Part shown: positions 50,716 through 62,561 of the stretch, in pieces | Layout: every line of letters begins with the position of its first letter | How positions within the stretch are numbered: the first letter of the stretch is position 1 | Assembly: GCA_941918925.1 (NCBI GenBank) | Contig: OW799236.1 | Location: 16,343,474-16,407,473 of the forward strand | From: Phyto melanocephala | Taxonomy: Eukaryota; Arthropoda; Insecta; Diptera; Rhinophoridae | Direction: 5' to 3' | Length of the DNA: 64,000 nt | Translations under genes and position numbers: made by a program | Notes under the pieces: generated by a model | What the model saw: only the letters and a program-made list of their open reading frames with translations | The model's database searches: none | What the model was told of the DNA's origin: nothing

Positions 50716-51672
50716 TTATACCCTTCACACAGTGAAAAAGGGTATATTTATATAGGTTTGTCATTCCGTGTGAAATTTCTACAATTTTGATTTCCGACCC
50801 CATAAAGTATATATTTTCTGAAAGCTTATGAATAGGGGAGTCGATTAAGCCCTGTCAGTCTGTCAGTCTATCCGTCTGACCGTCTGTCCGTCTGACCGTC
50901 TGTCCGTGTGTATGTTGAAATCAACTTTTTGAAGCCCCGCGACATCGCTTGGACTTGGGTGAGGTATTAAAATATCAGAAATATTCGGGAGTAGATCGAT
51001 ATTGAAAATCAGAAACATCGGTACATAAACAACTGTGATATGAGCAAAAACCCACGACCACCTCGATTTTTTTTCACAAAAACAACATTACAACAACAAC
51101 ATGCATACATACAAACGTGTATACTGGTTAGAGAAAACGTGGCATCGAATCCCAGCTGAGCCAAAAAAAATTTTTTTTTTATTTTTTTATATTTTTTTTT
51201 ATAGTTTTTTTTTATTTTTTATTTAATATATTATTTATATTTTTATTATTTTTTTTTTAATTTTTTTTTTTAAATATTTTTTTTTATTTTTTTTTTATTT
51301 TATTATATATATTTTAATTATTTTAAAAAATTTTTTTTTTAATTTTTTTTTAAAATTTTTTTTTTTAAATTTTTTTTTAAAATATTTTTTTTTAATTTTT
51401 AAGTGTTATTAAGTGTTTATTAACTTATATCTCATAAAGTTATAAGGCGCTTGCACTGGGTTTCAATAGCCTCATTCATTCCTGGATATTTTCAAAAGAT
51501 TGATACTATACACAGATGTGTTACGTGTGAGAGCGTTATCGCATTAACAGACGAAAAGATGGACAGATGACATCGCTTAATCGACTTCTCTGGTCATAAG
51601 CATTCAGAAAATATAAACTTTATATAGTCAAAAATCAAAATTGTATTAAACCACAGGTGCAGGCTATAAAAC
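50716..51672 (+). repeat. AGGGTATA dispersed repeat, copy 3, with two left arms facing each other
   Basis: The left arm is as in copy 2 (hairpin ATACCCTTCACACAGTG..AAAGGGTAT at 50719-50746; CCCATAAAGTATATATTTTC; an expanded CTGTCCGTCTGACCG run). TACTGGTTAGAG..GGCATCGAATCCCAGC (51121-51161) follows in the opposite orientation to copy 2. After a T-rich centre to about 51400, a second left arm runs in reverse (TTCATTCCTGGATATTT, AAGATTGATACTAT, TAATCGACTTC) to a CCACAGGTGCAGGCTAT end. The TTCGGC right end is missing. Confidence 0.72.
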
Positions 51673-51797
51673 TAACAATATTTGATAATCATAGAGCAAC
51701 TAAAGTCTAGATATAGTACTTTCTAAACAACAGTCATTGTTGTACATACATACATACATGCTCTCTCTCTCTTCTTATATTTATCTATACTTCCTCT

Positions 51798-53321
51798 CAC
51801 TGTTGCCATTTCAGCTATTTTCTCGTCAAATCTAGCTATTTTTAAACATTTTTTCCGGGAAAAAATATGATTTATCTATTAGCGGGAAATCTAGCGATTT
51901 TTCCGATGTTGAATTTTAACGTGTTTTTAATATATTTGATATAAATATTCTTAAGAGTAGCTACCAATTCATTTTTAAGTCGAATGGTATTTTCAATACA
52001 CTTTTTATACAGATTTTGGCATCTGAGAGCTAAAAAAACATACATTAAAATTCAAAAACCAATTTTATCTTGCAAAGTTTATAGCTCAAAAAACTTTTTG
52101 TAAAAAGAAGATGTTAAATAAGCGTTGCTTTAGATAAGTTTGTGAATTATACAAAAAAAAAACTATTAAAAAATTTCTTGCAAGAATTTCGAAATATTGC
52201 AAAAGAAACTAATATGATCCAAAAATTGTGCATTGTTAAGCCATTTAAAGTTTAAGTCCTGGGTAATGCATGATTAAAAATAAGGATAAATAACAACAAA
52301 AGGATATTGATGCAGGTGCTCCCTGTCTGCAAAATTGTACAAATAAAATAACAAGTCATCTGCATCAGTGGGATGGTTATATTGGAGATAATTTAATTTT
52401 AAAGAAGGCGCCATTAATAACACAACATAAGTCAATCAATTCAATTCCTTAGTGATTTATGTAAAAAAGATTTCGATAGAACGAATGATAACCGTATTCA
52501 TAGAACGAAATGCTTAGGGATAAATAAAAATGTTTTAGTGACCCATCTCTTAATGGAACTCAGAAACGATGTATGAGGTTCTAAGTAGAGTGTATTGGGA
52601 GATAAATCAGTAGACGTTGGTTTCATCAAGTTATTAGGCATGTTTTTTAGAAACTAAAAGCCTACGTGGTGCATAAATCTAAAATATATATTTTTTTTCA
52701 GTACCGAAAAACAACAAATTGTGTTAACATTTCTAAGCTTGGCTGAAGTGGCCATTGCGACAGCTTCAATTACGATTTATTAAAATCAGCATTCAAGAGA
52801 CTAGATTAAAATTTTACATATAAAAGCGAAAATCTAGAGCGTTGGCTTTCGACTTTTAGTGAATTAATCCCAAAATGTTCTTAAATAGGTGTTAAGTATG
52901 GATATTAAAAATATAACGTAAATAGCAACAATTAATAAACGTATTTTTTTTTAATTGATTTAAACGTACATATGTATGTCTACGCATATTTCTTGAATTT
53001 TTTCACATACCGTCATACATATGTAAATTATGTATTATAATGTAACTAAAAAAAGCTGTCTTCGTAATAAAAATGACTGCACTTTTCTTTTTTTCTTTCG
53101 TTGTTTAAGAAAAACTTGGCAATAAAACGCTAAATTTTCCGCGCAATAAAAAAATTCGACAAAAACTTAGCTATTTTTTGTTAAATTTATGCCAGAATTT
53201 GAAAAAAATAAATATTAGCGATTTATCGCTAAAATTTTGACAATTTTAAATTTTTAGCTATTTTCTAGCTATTTTTCTACTTATTTTAGCGATATTTTTT
53301 GGGAAATAGTTGGCAACAGTG
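51798..53321. mobile_element. 1.5-kb hAT-like element
   Basis: Starts CACTGTTGCCA and ends TGGCAACAGTG, an exact 11-bp inverted repeat. The flanks CTTCCTCT (51790-51797) and ATTCCTCT (53322-53329) match at 7 of 8 positions, fitting the 8-bp duplications of hAT elements. The subterminal 150 bp at both ends are rich in TAGCTATTTTTAGCG words. I see no intact transposase; the interior is AT-rich with scattered stops, so the element is non-autonomous or decayed. Confidence 0.72.
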
Positions 53322-54479
53322 ATTCCTCTCGACAAATCTATTGAACCAGTCTGCAGTGTAACATTTTGTTACACATACACTGTGTCAATCACATGATTTT
53401 GCATTGTGTTTACTTAAACAACAACTTGACAGCCATATTACGATAAACGATGTTTTATGATAAAAATGGAAAATGATTGAAATACAACTCCAGGACAAGA
53501 CACTGAACCACCATTTAATACTTGTGTTCATTCTATAAGCGTCATTGTATGGATTTTCTAAACACACATTCACTAATACATACCTAAATATATGAGTATA
53601 GACCTCAATTTGCTTTATGTCTGGTCCAGGCGACTAAGGGTGATGCACAAAAGTAACTATTAGGATAAAAAAAAATGTTACTGTGGTTTTTCCATAACAA
53701 ATGCCGTCAAATGATAGTTGATGGGTTATCAGTTAGTTAAAAAAACAGGGTGTTTTATCAAAAAATGGAAATATTTTTCTTAAATCTGATAGCAATCTAA
53801 CTCTAATGACACCCGGTTTTTCTTAACTTTTCCCCCTTTTTGACTAAAAGCTAAATGCATAAATGTTTAAACATGTTTCACAAACATTGCTTTTAAGTGA
53901 CTTGCAGCTGTACTCTTTTCCCGTTATCTGTGCATCTGTTTTGTTTGATATGCAGTTGAAGCCAGTTTAAAGACAATGAAGCTGATGATGCTGATAATGA
54001 CGATAATGATGATGAATATGATGATGGTGCAGCTGTCGCTGTTGATAATAACTGAAATTTAGTGATGACTATGATGACGATAATAATGGTAAGCTTTTAA
54101 GATAAAACAATAGAAAGCTATTAAAAGCAATTACATGGAAAAACTATTACAAGAGCTAAAAACATATGTGTGTGTGTAGGTACTTGTATGTACATACAAA
54201 TGTACATTTGTATGTGTACTAAACATGAAAAAATAAAATGAAATTATAATGATAAAAAAGTGGTATTAGAATCAAAATTAATGGAAATTGCTGTATTTAA
54301 AAAATATAAAAAGAAACTTAAATGGAAAAATTAGAAAACATTTAAAAAGATGATTGATAATGGAAGAGTTTGAAATAAGTGAAAAATTAGCAGGTTTTAT
54401 ATATTTATTTTACATAAATTTAGTGACCTTTTCATTAACAAACAAGATTTTTACGATTTATACACAGGAGTATAGAATC
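53322..54479. other. No gene recognised; GAT/GATAAT trinucleotide-rich tract
   Basis: At about 53975-54090 the sequence is dominated by GATGATGAT/GATAAT words. It is interrupted by stops in each frame and is not coding. Confidence 0.5.
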
Positions 54480-55389
54480 CACAGTTTTTGAAACTTTTGT
54501 TAAATGCATATTCAACTTATCTTGAAAATCGTTACCAATATGAGACTGCAGGTAATCATAAGTCATGCCCGCGCTACCAATAATCAATAACGTTCTATCT
54601 TAGGACCACTACTTTTTACATTTAATATCAAGGACGTATCACAACAGTTGTCATGTTGAAAGATTCATATGTATGCTGATGACCTGCAACTTTACTTATG
54701 CAGTAATATTAACAATGTAGTTAAATGTATTTCCAACCGTAATTTTGATCGGTCTAAAATTCAAGCTTGAACTACGGCTAATGGCCTGTTCCTTATTCGT
54801 GCTAAGTGAAAATGTTTGAGAATTTCGCAAAACTTTTTACAAGATACCAATATACCCAACATCTTTTTAAATAAGCAACGTAGTTGTCAGTAAAACTGAA
54901 AACCTTGGAGTAACTTTTAATGCATAACTTACGTGGCGTTATCATGTAAACAACGCTAATAGAAAATTTTTTTCGAGAACTCAGCATTTAACCCCTGTCA
55001 ACATGAGTCTACTTCTTGCCAAAACTTACCTCATAACAACTCTTCTTTATTCCTGTGTCTTCGCAAGTTGTGATTGCTTAAGTAATAGAAAATTAACTCT
55101 CACATTCATTGCTATACTAAGATATGTGTTTGTTTTATGGCGATCATCTCACATAACACCCTATGAAAGTATACTCTATGGAGTACGTTTTTGTGATCTA
55201 TTGAAAATAAGATCTTTATTACTTTTGCACAAGATTATCTTCCCTAATGAGCCATCATGCTTGTTTAGGCTCCTGACTTTTACCCGCTCATGAAGAATTA
55301 GCAATCTGATTCAAATTAGATATAAAACGCTTGTGTCTGAATGGCAATTTTTAATTTATTTCACTTGTCTTTGGAACTCGCTACCGTCG

Positions 55390-56786
55390 CACAGTGAGAC
55401 AACGCCGGCATTAAATACAAGGAGTAATTGCAGAGTTCTGGAATTTTGTACAGGTTACTTTTGAGACAATTCCAGTTAAAAAAAAAAAATTAAGAAAATT
55501 CGCCCACTTTACGCCCACCTCTCATACAATCGAAATTTGTAAAATGCCGTATTGTCCGTAATACTTAAGGGATAAATTTAAATTTTGGTATACTTGAATG
55601 TTATATTGTTACAAACATTATCGGAATAAAGTTTTGGACTTTGGCCCACTTTTACCCCCACCCCCCATACAACCTCAACATAAAAAGTGCCATATTTTCT
55701 AAAATATTTTAGGTACAATCTTCAAATTTGATATTATTATTATTTATATAATTTAAAATGTTTCATGCAAAAATTACAATAACACGCCCACTCTTACACC
55801 CACTTCCCATTAAAATGCAATAAAAAAGAACAATTTTTTTCATTCTATCAATAATTTTTTAATATCATCATGGTATTCTAATTTTTTCAATATCTTTATT
55901 GCTATCGATCCAAATATCAGAAATTGCACTATAAAAAATTATTGAATTATCCATGACCTTGTAAACTTTTTTTAACACTTTATATAAACTTGTATAAACT
56001 TGCACTCTCAAATATGTAGATTGTGAATTAAACATATAGGTACATAATTGCAATTACCGTTTGTTGATCAATAATATTTAAAACAACAACAATGTAATAT
56101 TTTTTTACAGTTTGTTTTTAAAAAGTTTGTGAGCACAATATAAAATATCAAACAAACAATTAAAAAAAAAAATTAAAAATTTGTAAACATGCTATTGCAT
56201 GCTAACATATGTATGTACATAAGTACGTATAGCGACAAAATGTGCACGTTGCGTATTTTTTGTAGTTTTTTGTATGTTTAAAGTACTTTTGCAAACTTTT
56301 GCTATATGTCCTCTACTTTAAATGAAAGCTGAGACTTCAATCCATCATTTGATATAAGTCTGCACCTAGGGCGAGGGGCTGCTCTATATTTCCTAGTCCA
56401 TTGAAAATGCAAAATGTTAAATTTTTACACCACAATTCTGTTGTAAAGAAATTTTTTTTTGTGTTTCTTTTTTTAAATTTATTTTTTTATCTACTCATTC
56501 TACAACAACTAAATTAATTAAAAAAATACTTTAAGGTTATATTTATTATGTATTTTTTTATTGATAAGCTTTTGAATATTACATATTGAACCAACATATT
56601 TCAAGCGCGTTAGCATACCTCAACTTTGACTTGCTCTAGACCAAAAAGTAATGAAGTTATGAATCTCAAATTTCAGGGAATTACTCATAAGTATATCTGT
56701 TAATATACTGTGAAAATTTCATCCAAATTGGACGACACGCCAAAAACTATTTTTTGCCGCTGTTACTTTAGAGCTGTCTCACTGTG
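55390..56786. mobile_element. Transib-like element with CACAGTG ends and CGTCG target duplication
   Basis: The left end CACAGTGAGACAACGC and the right end (reverse complement) CACAGTGAGACAGCTC share 12-14 bp of inverted repeat beginning with the heptamer CACAGTG. CGTCG is duplicated exactly on both sides (55385-55389 and 56787-56791). A 5-bp GC-rich duplication plus CACWRTG ends is the Transib signature, the group related to RAG1; CACAGTG is also the V(D)J signal heptamer. Removing the element and one CGTCG restores the LINE frame (LWNSLPSSIQF), which confirms the boundaries. The 1.4-kb interior shows no RAG1-like coding and contains a minisatellite, so it is non-autonomous. Confidence 0.82.
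55495..55830 (+). repeat. About 145-bp tandem repeat inside the Transib-like element
   Basis: Three units starting near 55500, 55647 and 55787 with CGCCCACTTTTACRCCCAC, each followed by CCCATACAA or CCCATTAAA-like text. Similar text occurs in the dispersed repeat at 36.7-37.0 kb, so one family may have donated sequence to the other. Confidence 0.65.
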
Positions 56787-56860
56787 CGTCGTCTATACAG
56801 TTTTCGGGTAATGCAACGCAGTTTAAGAAAACAGTTTTAAATTATTTCAGTCAGATTTAA

Positions 56861-58915
56861 TAGTGAGTATTTCAGTTGTACAAATTTCAACTTTTATTTT
56901 TAATGATTTAATTTTTTAATTTATCATCATTTTTTTAATATTTTTTATTATATTTTTTCTCTTCTTTAAAATGCATATTTATTTCGTTAGTTTTTTCTTC
57001 TTCTATTGAAAATATTTTTTTATTTTCTTAATAAACCTATTGTAATAACTTATCTTGTTCAATATACTCATCCTGTACTAGAATTATAAGACTTTGAGAC
57101 TTATCATATGGGAATACAAAATAAAAAAAAAATAAAAAAATTATAATCTCTGTAACAACACTTAGTTATTGCAAACAATTATGCTTAATTTATTTTTGTC
57201 ACTACAACCATGCATATGTTTAATATTGATTATGTAATAACAACTTTTTATGACAACATGATTGAAAAAAATAATCATGACTAACATAGTGTGATTGCAT
57301 AACAAAAATAATATTATATTGATAACCATAATATAGTTTGTGTTACAATTATATCTGTGGAAAAAAAGGAATAACCGCTTAAGTCAACATAAGGTAAGAT
57401 TTAGAAAATAATACCACTGCAATCTTACACATTAAGACAACCCTTAAGCAAATTTTTGACAATACTAATTTGAAAAATAATTTAATTTTGTTTATAATTT
57501 AATATAGGTTTAATATGTCTAAGGTGGCATTAGCCCTGCAGGACAAAGCGGCATCCAATTTTGGCCAAAATATACCAACCTTTTGACCGACGATGACTCC
57601 AGGCGAAAATCCACGCTGAGCAGTAAAAATTTCGGGATGAATTGGAAGCTCTTAGATCTAATACAGATTACTATCATCGCGAGTCTGTTTATTGACGGTG
57701 ATGAAATAATACACAAAACTCCATATTGTTAAAAAAAATTTAAAATTTTTACACCCTCTTCTTCAATGTTAATTTTTCAAAACAAACTGACAGACAACTC
57801 AACAGATGTGGCTTCAAAAATATGGCCAATATTTTAATTTAGAAGTGGCTATTGGCAGACACATTAGCACAGTGTACGTAGAAAATTTCCAAATTTTTTA
57901 CCACCAGTTTTTCAGTTAGTAGACGACAATTCATTACGCAATAAATATACCTAGAATTAACACCAAAAATTATGCTACAATTACTTTAATTTATTTCATT
58001 TCTTCCACCAAAACCTTCATTATTTTTTTTATAGACAAAATTTAAGTATTTTCACTGGGCTAGTTTAAGGTGTTTTTATGGTTTCATTAAATTTTTTGAT
58101 GTTGCCATTGTTTTAGGCCCACTTATGTGTGAGGCTAGGTTGGTTTTGTTATTGTCGTATTTGCTTGTGTGTGTGTGTGTGGGTGTGTTTTTTTATTAGC
58201 CTTGGTGTTGCTAAGTGGCTCTTTGCCTCTTGTTAAATTACGTGGATTACATGCATCATGCATTATTCACAGGGAGGGTTGTGAAAACAGTGCAATAATT
58301 AAACATTGTAGCTATTTATTAGCAGCTAAAATTTTTGTTTTATTACAAATACGAGGTTAAACTAGAAAATGTAGAGAAAGCTTTTTATATGCATTGTATA
58401 CGGAGGGAATAACCATGGTACAATAGGATCTCGACTATATGATTTTATGCTGCTCCCATTGGACACCAGATCAAGACAGTCATGGCATATTCTATGTAAT
58501 ACTATTTAGTTATCGCAAACAAATTATGATTGCCTTTGTTTTATTTGAAACATTTTTTGTCAAGTTGTCATGGTGTTTGTTTGAATTTTATTTTTTTAAT
58601 TTTTTACCTTTAATGGAAAATTTCATCTAGTTGGTTTCAAAAATTGTATGATTAAAAATATTGGTATAAAATAAACATATGCTTGTTTGATATCACAACA
58701 CTCAAGAGCATACTATCATATTTTAAACCATTTTCTGGTCGTGTGATATCAGGTTATGATTGCATGGACTCAGATGATTATAATATGACTATATGGGCAT
58801 ATTTTGTTATTATTTTGGATCATAATATGGTAATTGTACGATTCCTTTATAAAGCGTCTATTTTTTATTTGCAACCATTATATACAAAGACTAAAAACAT
58901 ACAATAAAATTATAT
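56861..58915. other. No gene recognised
   Basis: The first part is the LINE's 3' untranslated region. A (TG)n tract lies at about 58163-58185. A segment at 57520-57690 reads AKIYQPFDRR and KFRDELEALRSNTDYYHRES on the plus strand with two stops between them. It may be a decayed coding fragment, but I cannot name it. Confidence 0.4.
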
Positions 58916-59134
58916 GCCCAATTCACAACCTATTGTAAATGTTGTACGTCATATTAGTTGTACACATTTTGGCGATAATTTCTCTATTATGTTTTATACA
59001 ACACTTTTTTTAATGTCATATAAATACATTATAGCTAGAAAAGTAAGAAGTATCTCCGTTTTTTTTTAAATGAAATTTACTTGTAAATGATTTACTTACA
59101 ACCTACGACTTCTACTATAGGTAGTGAATTGAGC
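58916..59134. mobile_element. 219-bp MITE, GCTCAATTCACAA family, second copy
   Basis: Left end GCCCAATTCACAACCTATTG, right end (reverse complement) GCTCAATTCACTACCTATAG. It has the same ends, length and internal GTACGTC/GTTGTAC motifs as 17543-17760. Non-coding. Confidence 0.65.
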
Positions 59135-61008
59135 AATAGTATCGCTGATATTATCACCAGAAATTATAGCTAAAATTGCATTTTTAAATAATTTAACATT
59201 AAATTATTTTCCTCTACTACAAAATTTTAATTTTCACGGTATTCCTCTATGTTGCCATATGCAAGTGAAAGTGAAAAAAAACCAAAACACTTACACTTTT
59301 TTACTAATATAACCACACTTTTGCTCCCTGCGGCTCAACTTGCACAGAAAATTTTTAGGCAAGTACAATTTTTACACTTACGGCAAGTAAAGTGACAAGA
59401 CGAAAGACAGTGTTGTCGAATACTGAGTTTTTTTTTAACTGACTAATATTTCGTATAATTGTGCTATATACTTATATGAAGAATATTGAGAAAAAGCAAA
59501 GATATTGATTTAGAATACAAGGTTTAACATATAAATATATATACATTTTTGTTAAAAAAAAATATATTAAACAATTATATGTCTACAGGTGGTAACGTTC
59601 AATAGTGACTATTGGCAACACTTAGTTAACAATTGAAAGCCGCGAATAACGTTGTAAAAGAAAAATTTTGCAAAACCTGTTTTTTTGCAGATTACCGTTA
59701 AAAGTATTCTGTTACATTTGTTTAAACACCAAAACCTCAAAATTATGCATTTTATCACCGTCAAAACGCAATTACAATGAGTCAGTGAAAGAACGTTGTA
59801 AGTTATAAACAAAAGTCTACGAACGGTATTGTCGAAAGTGATTGATAAGTGTAACAGAGGTACAAAAGGAAAAGTATTTAAAAAAAAGAAATAATCAAAC
59901 CTTTCAAATACGTTTTTTTGCTCTCTTGAAAAACTATTATTTTGTCATTTGCAACGTTTTTCACGGCGATCCTTCAATTATTGAAGTAGCGCTATTTATT
60001 TTTAATTTATTTGAAGTTCATTTGTGTTTTTTTTGTGGCACAGTTCTTGCAAGTAAATACAACGTAGGGTTTATTATAAACAAATAATTTCCATATGTTT
60101 TTTTAAAACGACCCTCGTTAAATAAATTTTCTTTAATATTTATATTTGTTTCTAAAGTTTTTCTTTTATATTTCATGCAACATTTGCTGCATGGTTATGT
60201 TGTTTCTCAAAAAAAAAAAATAACAACAACCTAAATACAAAAAAAATAACTTAAAAATATACTGTAGGTTTTGTTTAAATTACTTTATATATGCATATGT
60301 GTGCATATATGTATGTACTCGCATTGTTGCATATACTACAATAAAATGAAAATAAACTCACTCATACAAATAGAAAATGACATTGTATAGAATAACATTT
60401 TTGTGCTGTTATTTAGAGGAGATTTTTTTTTTCCTTTGAATATTGTTTGTATTTTGTATGAAAAATTAAGTGTATATGTATGCGTTTTGTAGCAATAATA
60501 ACAAAAACTACAATTGTATTTGTATTCAGAATGCAGAACAACAACAAAAATACAAACATTATAACAATATGTGTATTGTAGTCATCTGGCAACGTTTACG
60601 TTATGCAGAATGCAGTTTATGAGTGAGTGTATAAAACGAAAAAAAAATTTAATTGTGATGTGTTTCGTTAAGCAATGGTATTGGATGAGAGCCAAAATCG
60701 TAACATTGAAATAGGACTGTTGGTAATATCTCTAGCGGGCTTTAGAAAAATTTGAACTAAGGATTGACATTGATCAAGTAGGTAAAATTTTAGTGGTTTT
60801 ACCATTCAATACAATTTTGTCTGTATTTTATTTGAAGTGGTTCATTTGGCTCTATTATCTAAAAAAAATTTTTAACCTTTACCGTTTAAGAGTTATTTGA
60901 TAAATGTCTGATATAATTAAAAAAATATCGAATAATTTGGTTTTCTTATATACATTTGACCTTGTTTATATAAACAACTTTTGCATTAAAATTTGTTCAA
61001 CTATCTTT
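59135..61008. other. No gene recognised
   Basis: AT-rich. A possible weak inverted pair AGTGTTG..CAACACT (59409-59626) is not supported by a target duplication. Open frames at 59.6-60.1 kb show no domain. Confidence 0.4.
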
Positions 61009-61805
61009 CATAGTTGGGCACATTCCAGTACCAGTAAAATTTCAATTACCAGTAAATTGATTTACTGGTAATTGAAATAAACTTCAAGTACCAGTAAATT
61101 TTTAATGGTAATGAAAATGAAATTCCATTACCAGTAAATTTTTACTGGTAATTAAATGAAAATTCCAGTACCAGTAAATATTTACTGATAATTAAATGAA
61201 AATTGCTGTACCAGTAAAAACTTAATGGAAATTAAAAAAAAATATGCATTACCAGTAAATATTAACTGGTAATTAAAAAAATAGCAGTACCAGTAAAAAT
61301 TTAATAAAATTAAAAAAAAATTTATGCATATTCAAAAAAAATATATTTTTTTATCTTCCGATCTGGCAAAAGTGGTTGCATTTATTAAAACATCAGAAAA
61401 ACACGGTAGGCACGTGTCATTATTGGATAAGTCCGACCATATGATGCCCTTCTTTAGGTTATATGAATACGAGTCATCGATCACTTTTAGTTCGATTATG
61501 CATTTTTTTACACGACAAAATTACTATTTATTTTTTTCTAAAAATTAATTTTTTTTAACATTACAAAATATACTGCATTACTATTTCCATTACTAATAAA
61601 CTTTTACTGGTACTGCAATTTTTCATTTAATTACCAGTAAATGTTTACTGGTAATGTAATTTTTGTTTAATTAGAAATAAATATTTACTGATACTGGAAT
61701 TTAATCTTCATTACCAGTAAAATGAAAAATTGCAGTACCAGTAAAAGTTTATTGGTAATGGAAATAGTAATGCAGTACTTTTTTCATGGTTTTTGCCCAT
61801 CTATG
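61009..61805. mobile_element. 797-bp hAT element built from TTACCAGTAAA palindromes
   Basis: Ends CATAGTTGGGCA and (reverse complement) CATAGATGGGCA. An exact 8-bp duplication CTATCTTT flanks it (61001-61008 and 61806-61813). This is the hAT pattern, and TGGGCAA-type ends are common in that superfamily. Both subterminal regions (61029-61310 and 61585-61775) are arrays of palindromes such as CCAGTAAATTTTTACTGG, spaced about 45-55 bp. A 74-codon open frame at 61324-61548 between the arrays (SSDLAKVVAFIKTSEKHGRH) is not recognised. Confidence 0.85.
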
Positions 61806-62561
61806 CTATCTTTACACATTACTTACCAACAGCCTTTTGAAAAAGCCTAATTCACTTTTTGAGTGTGTGAAAAGTGTATTTTGTTTTCATAGCGGCTAAG
61901 TATATATTTTTTTTAAAGCTTATGACAATGCAAGACTGTTGGTTGAAATCAGCTTTTATAAGCCACCATATCGATGCCTTACTTCCTCAACCTCGTATCT
62001 TAAAAAATAAAATTTTTCAGGAGAGACAAAAAAAACGGTTCATCTTTTTATACTTCGGTGTTTGGTTAAAAGTTTAAATGCAATTATTAAGGAATTGATT
62101 GTATTTATGTATACTAGTAGTAATAATAATACTTATCTTTTTTAGTTAAAGCATAAAACAATTGTTTGATATGAAAAAGTCAAAACAGTATTTTTTAAGT
62201 TACGAGGTTGAGGAAGTACATATTTATAATATTTATGTTAATACAAATCCTTTAATACGAATCGGTTTACGTGTAAGAACCAGAAATCTTTTTCTTTAAT
62301 TTTCAGTTTTTCGAATTATTTTTAACCGGTTTTTCTTGAATGCCGAATATTTATTTTTTTAATTTTAGTTTTTTGAATTATTTGAAAACCAGTTTTTCTA
62401 AAATGCCGAATATTTGATTAGATATATGGGAGGAAATAATATATATAGATTTTTTTTTTAATTTTTAATCTAGAGTTTACCTTAAAAGAGATACAAAATT
62501 ATTGTTTAAATTTTTTTTCACACAACAGTGTCAACAAAATTGTTTTTTTTTTTTTAACTCC
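61806..62561. other. No gene recognised
   Basis: Poly-T-rich. A roughly 75-bp segment with TTTTTCTTGAATGCCGAAT is repeated imperfectly (62320-62350 and 62390-62412). No coding. Confidence 0.4.

Larger units (their letters stand above)
54480..56860 (+). pseudogene. Non-LTR retrotransposon reverse transcriptase, split by a Transib-like element
   Basis: Plus-strand order: NAYSTYLENRYQYETAGNH (about 54498-54555); LGPLLFTFNIKDVSQQLSC (about 54602-54658); HMYADDLQLYLCSNINNVV with YADD at 54672-54683; NLGVTFNA (about 54904-54927); SLLLAKTYLITTLLYSC and DCLSNRKLTLTFIAILRYVF (55003-55130); KIRSLLLLHKIIFPNEPSCL (about 55205-55265); then LWNSLPS, which is broken at 55389. After the insert, SIQFSGNATQFKKTVLNYF and stop TAA (56858-56860) complete the C-terminus. 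Several stops and one-base shifts show it is dead. It is jockey/CR1-like and differs from both other LINEs here. Confidence 0.83.

Noticed and set aside
53593..53640. Possible minus-strand exon ending at ATTTAG/GTATGT
   Set aside because: Every frame upstream meets a stop within about 15 codons and there is no LRR or signal-peptide pattern.
59409..59626. Short inverted repeat AGTGTTG..CAACACT
   Set aside because: Only 7-8 bp of clean pairing and no target duplication, so chance is likely.
61820..61900. Minus-strand donor GTTG/GTAAGT as the missing 5' LRR exon
   Set aside because: The only open frame is about 18 codons, starts after a TGA without ATG, and shows no cysteine cap or signal peptide.
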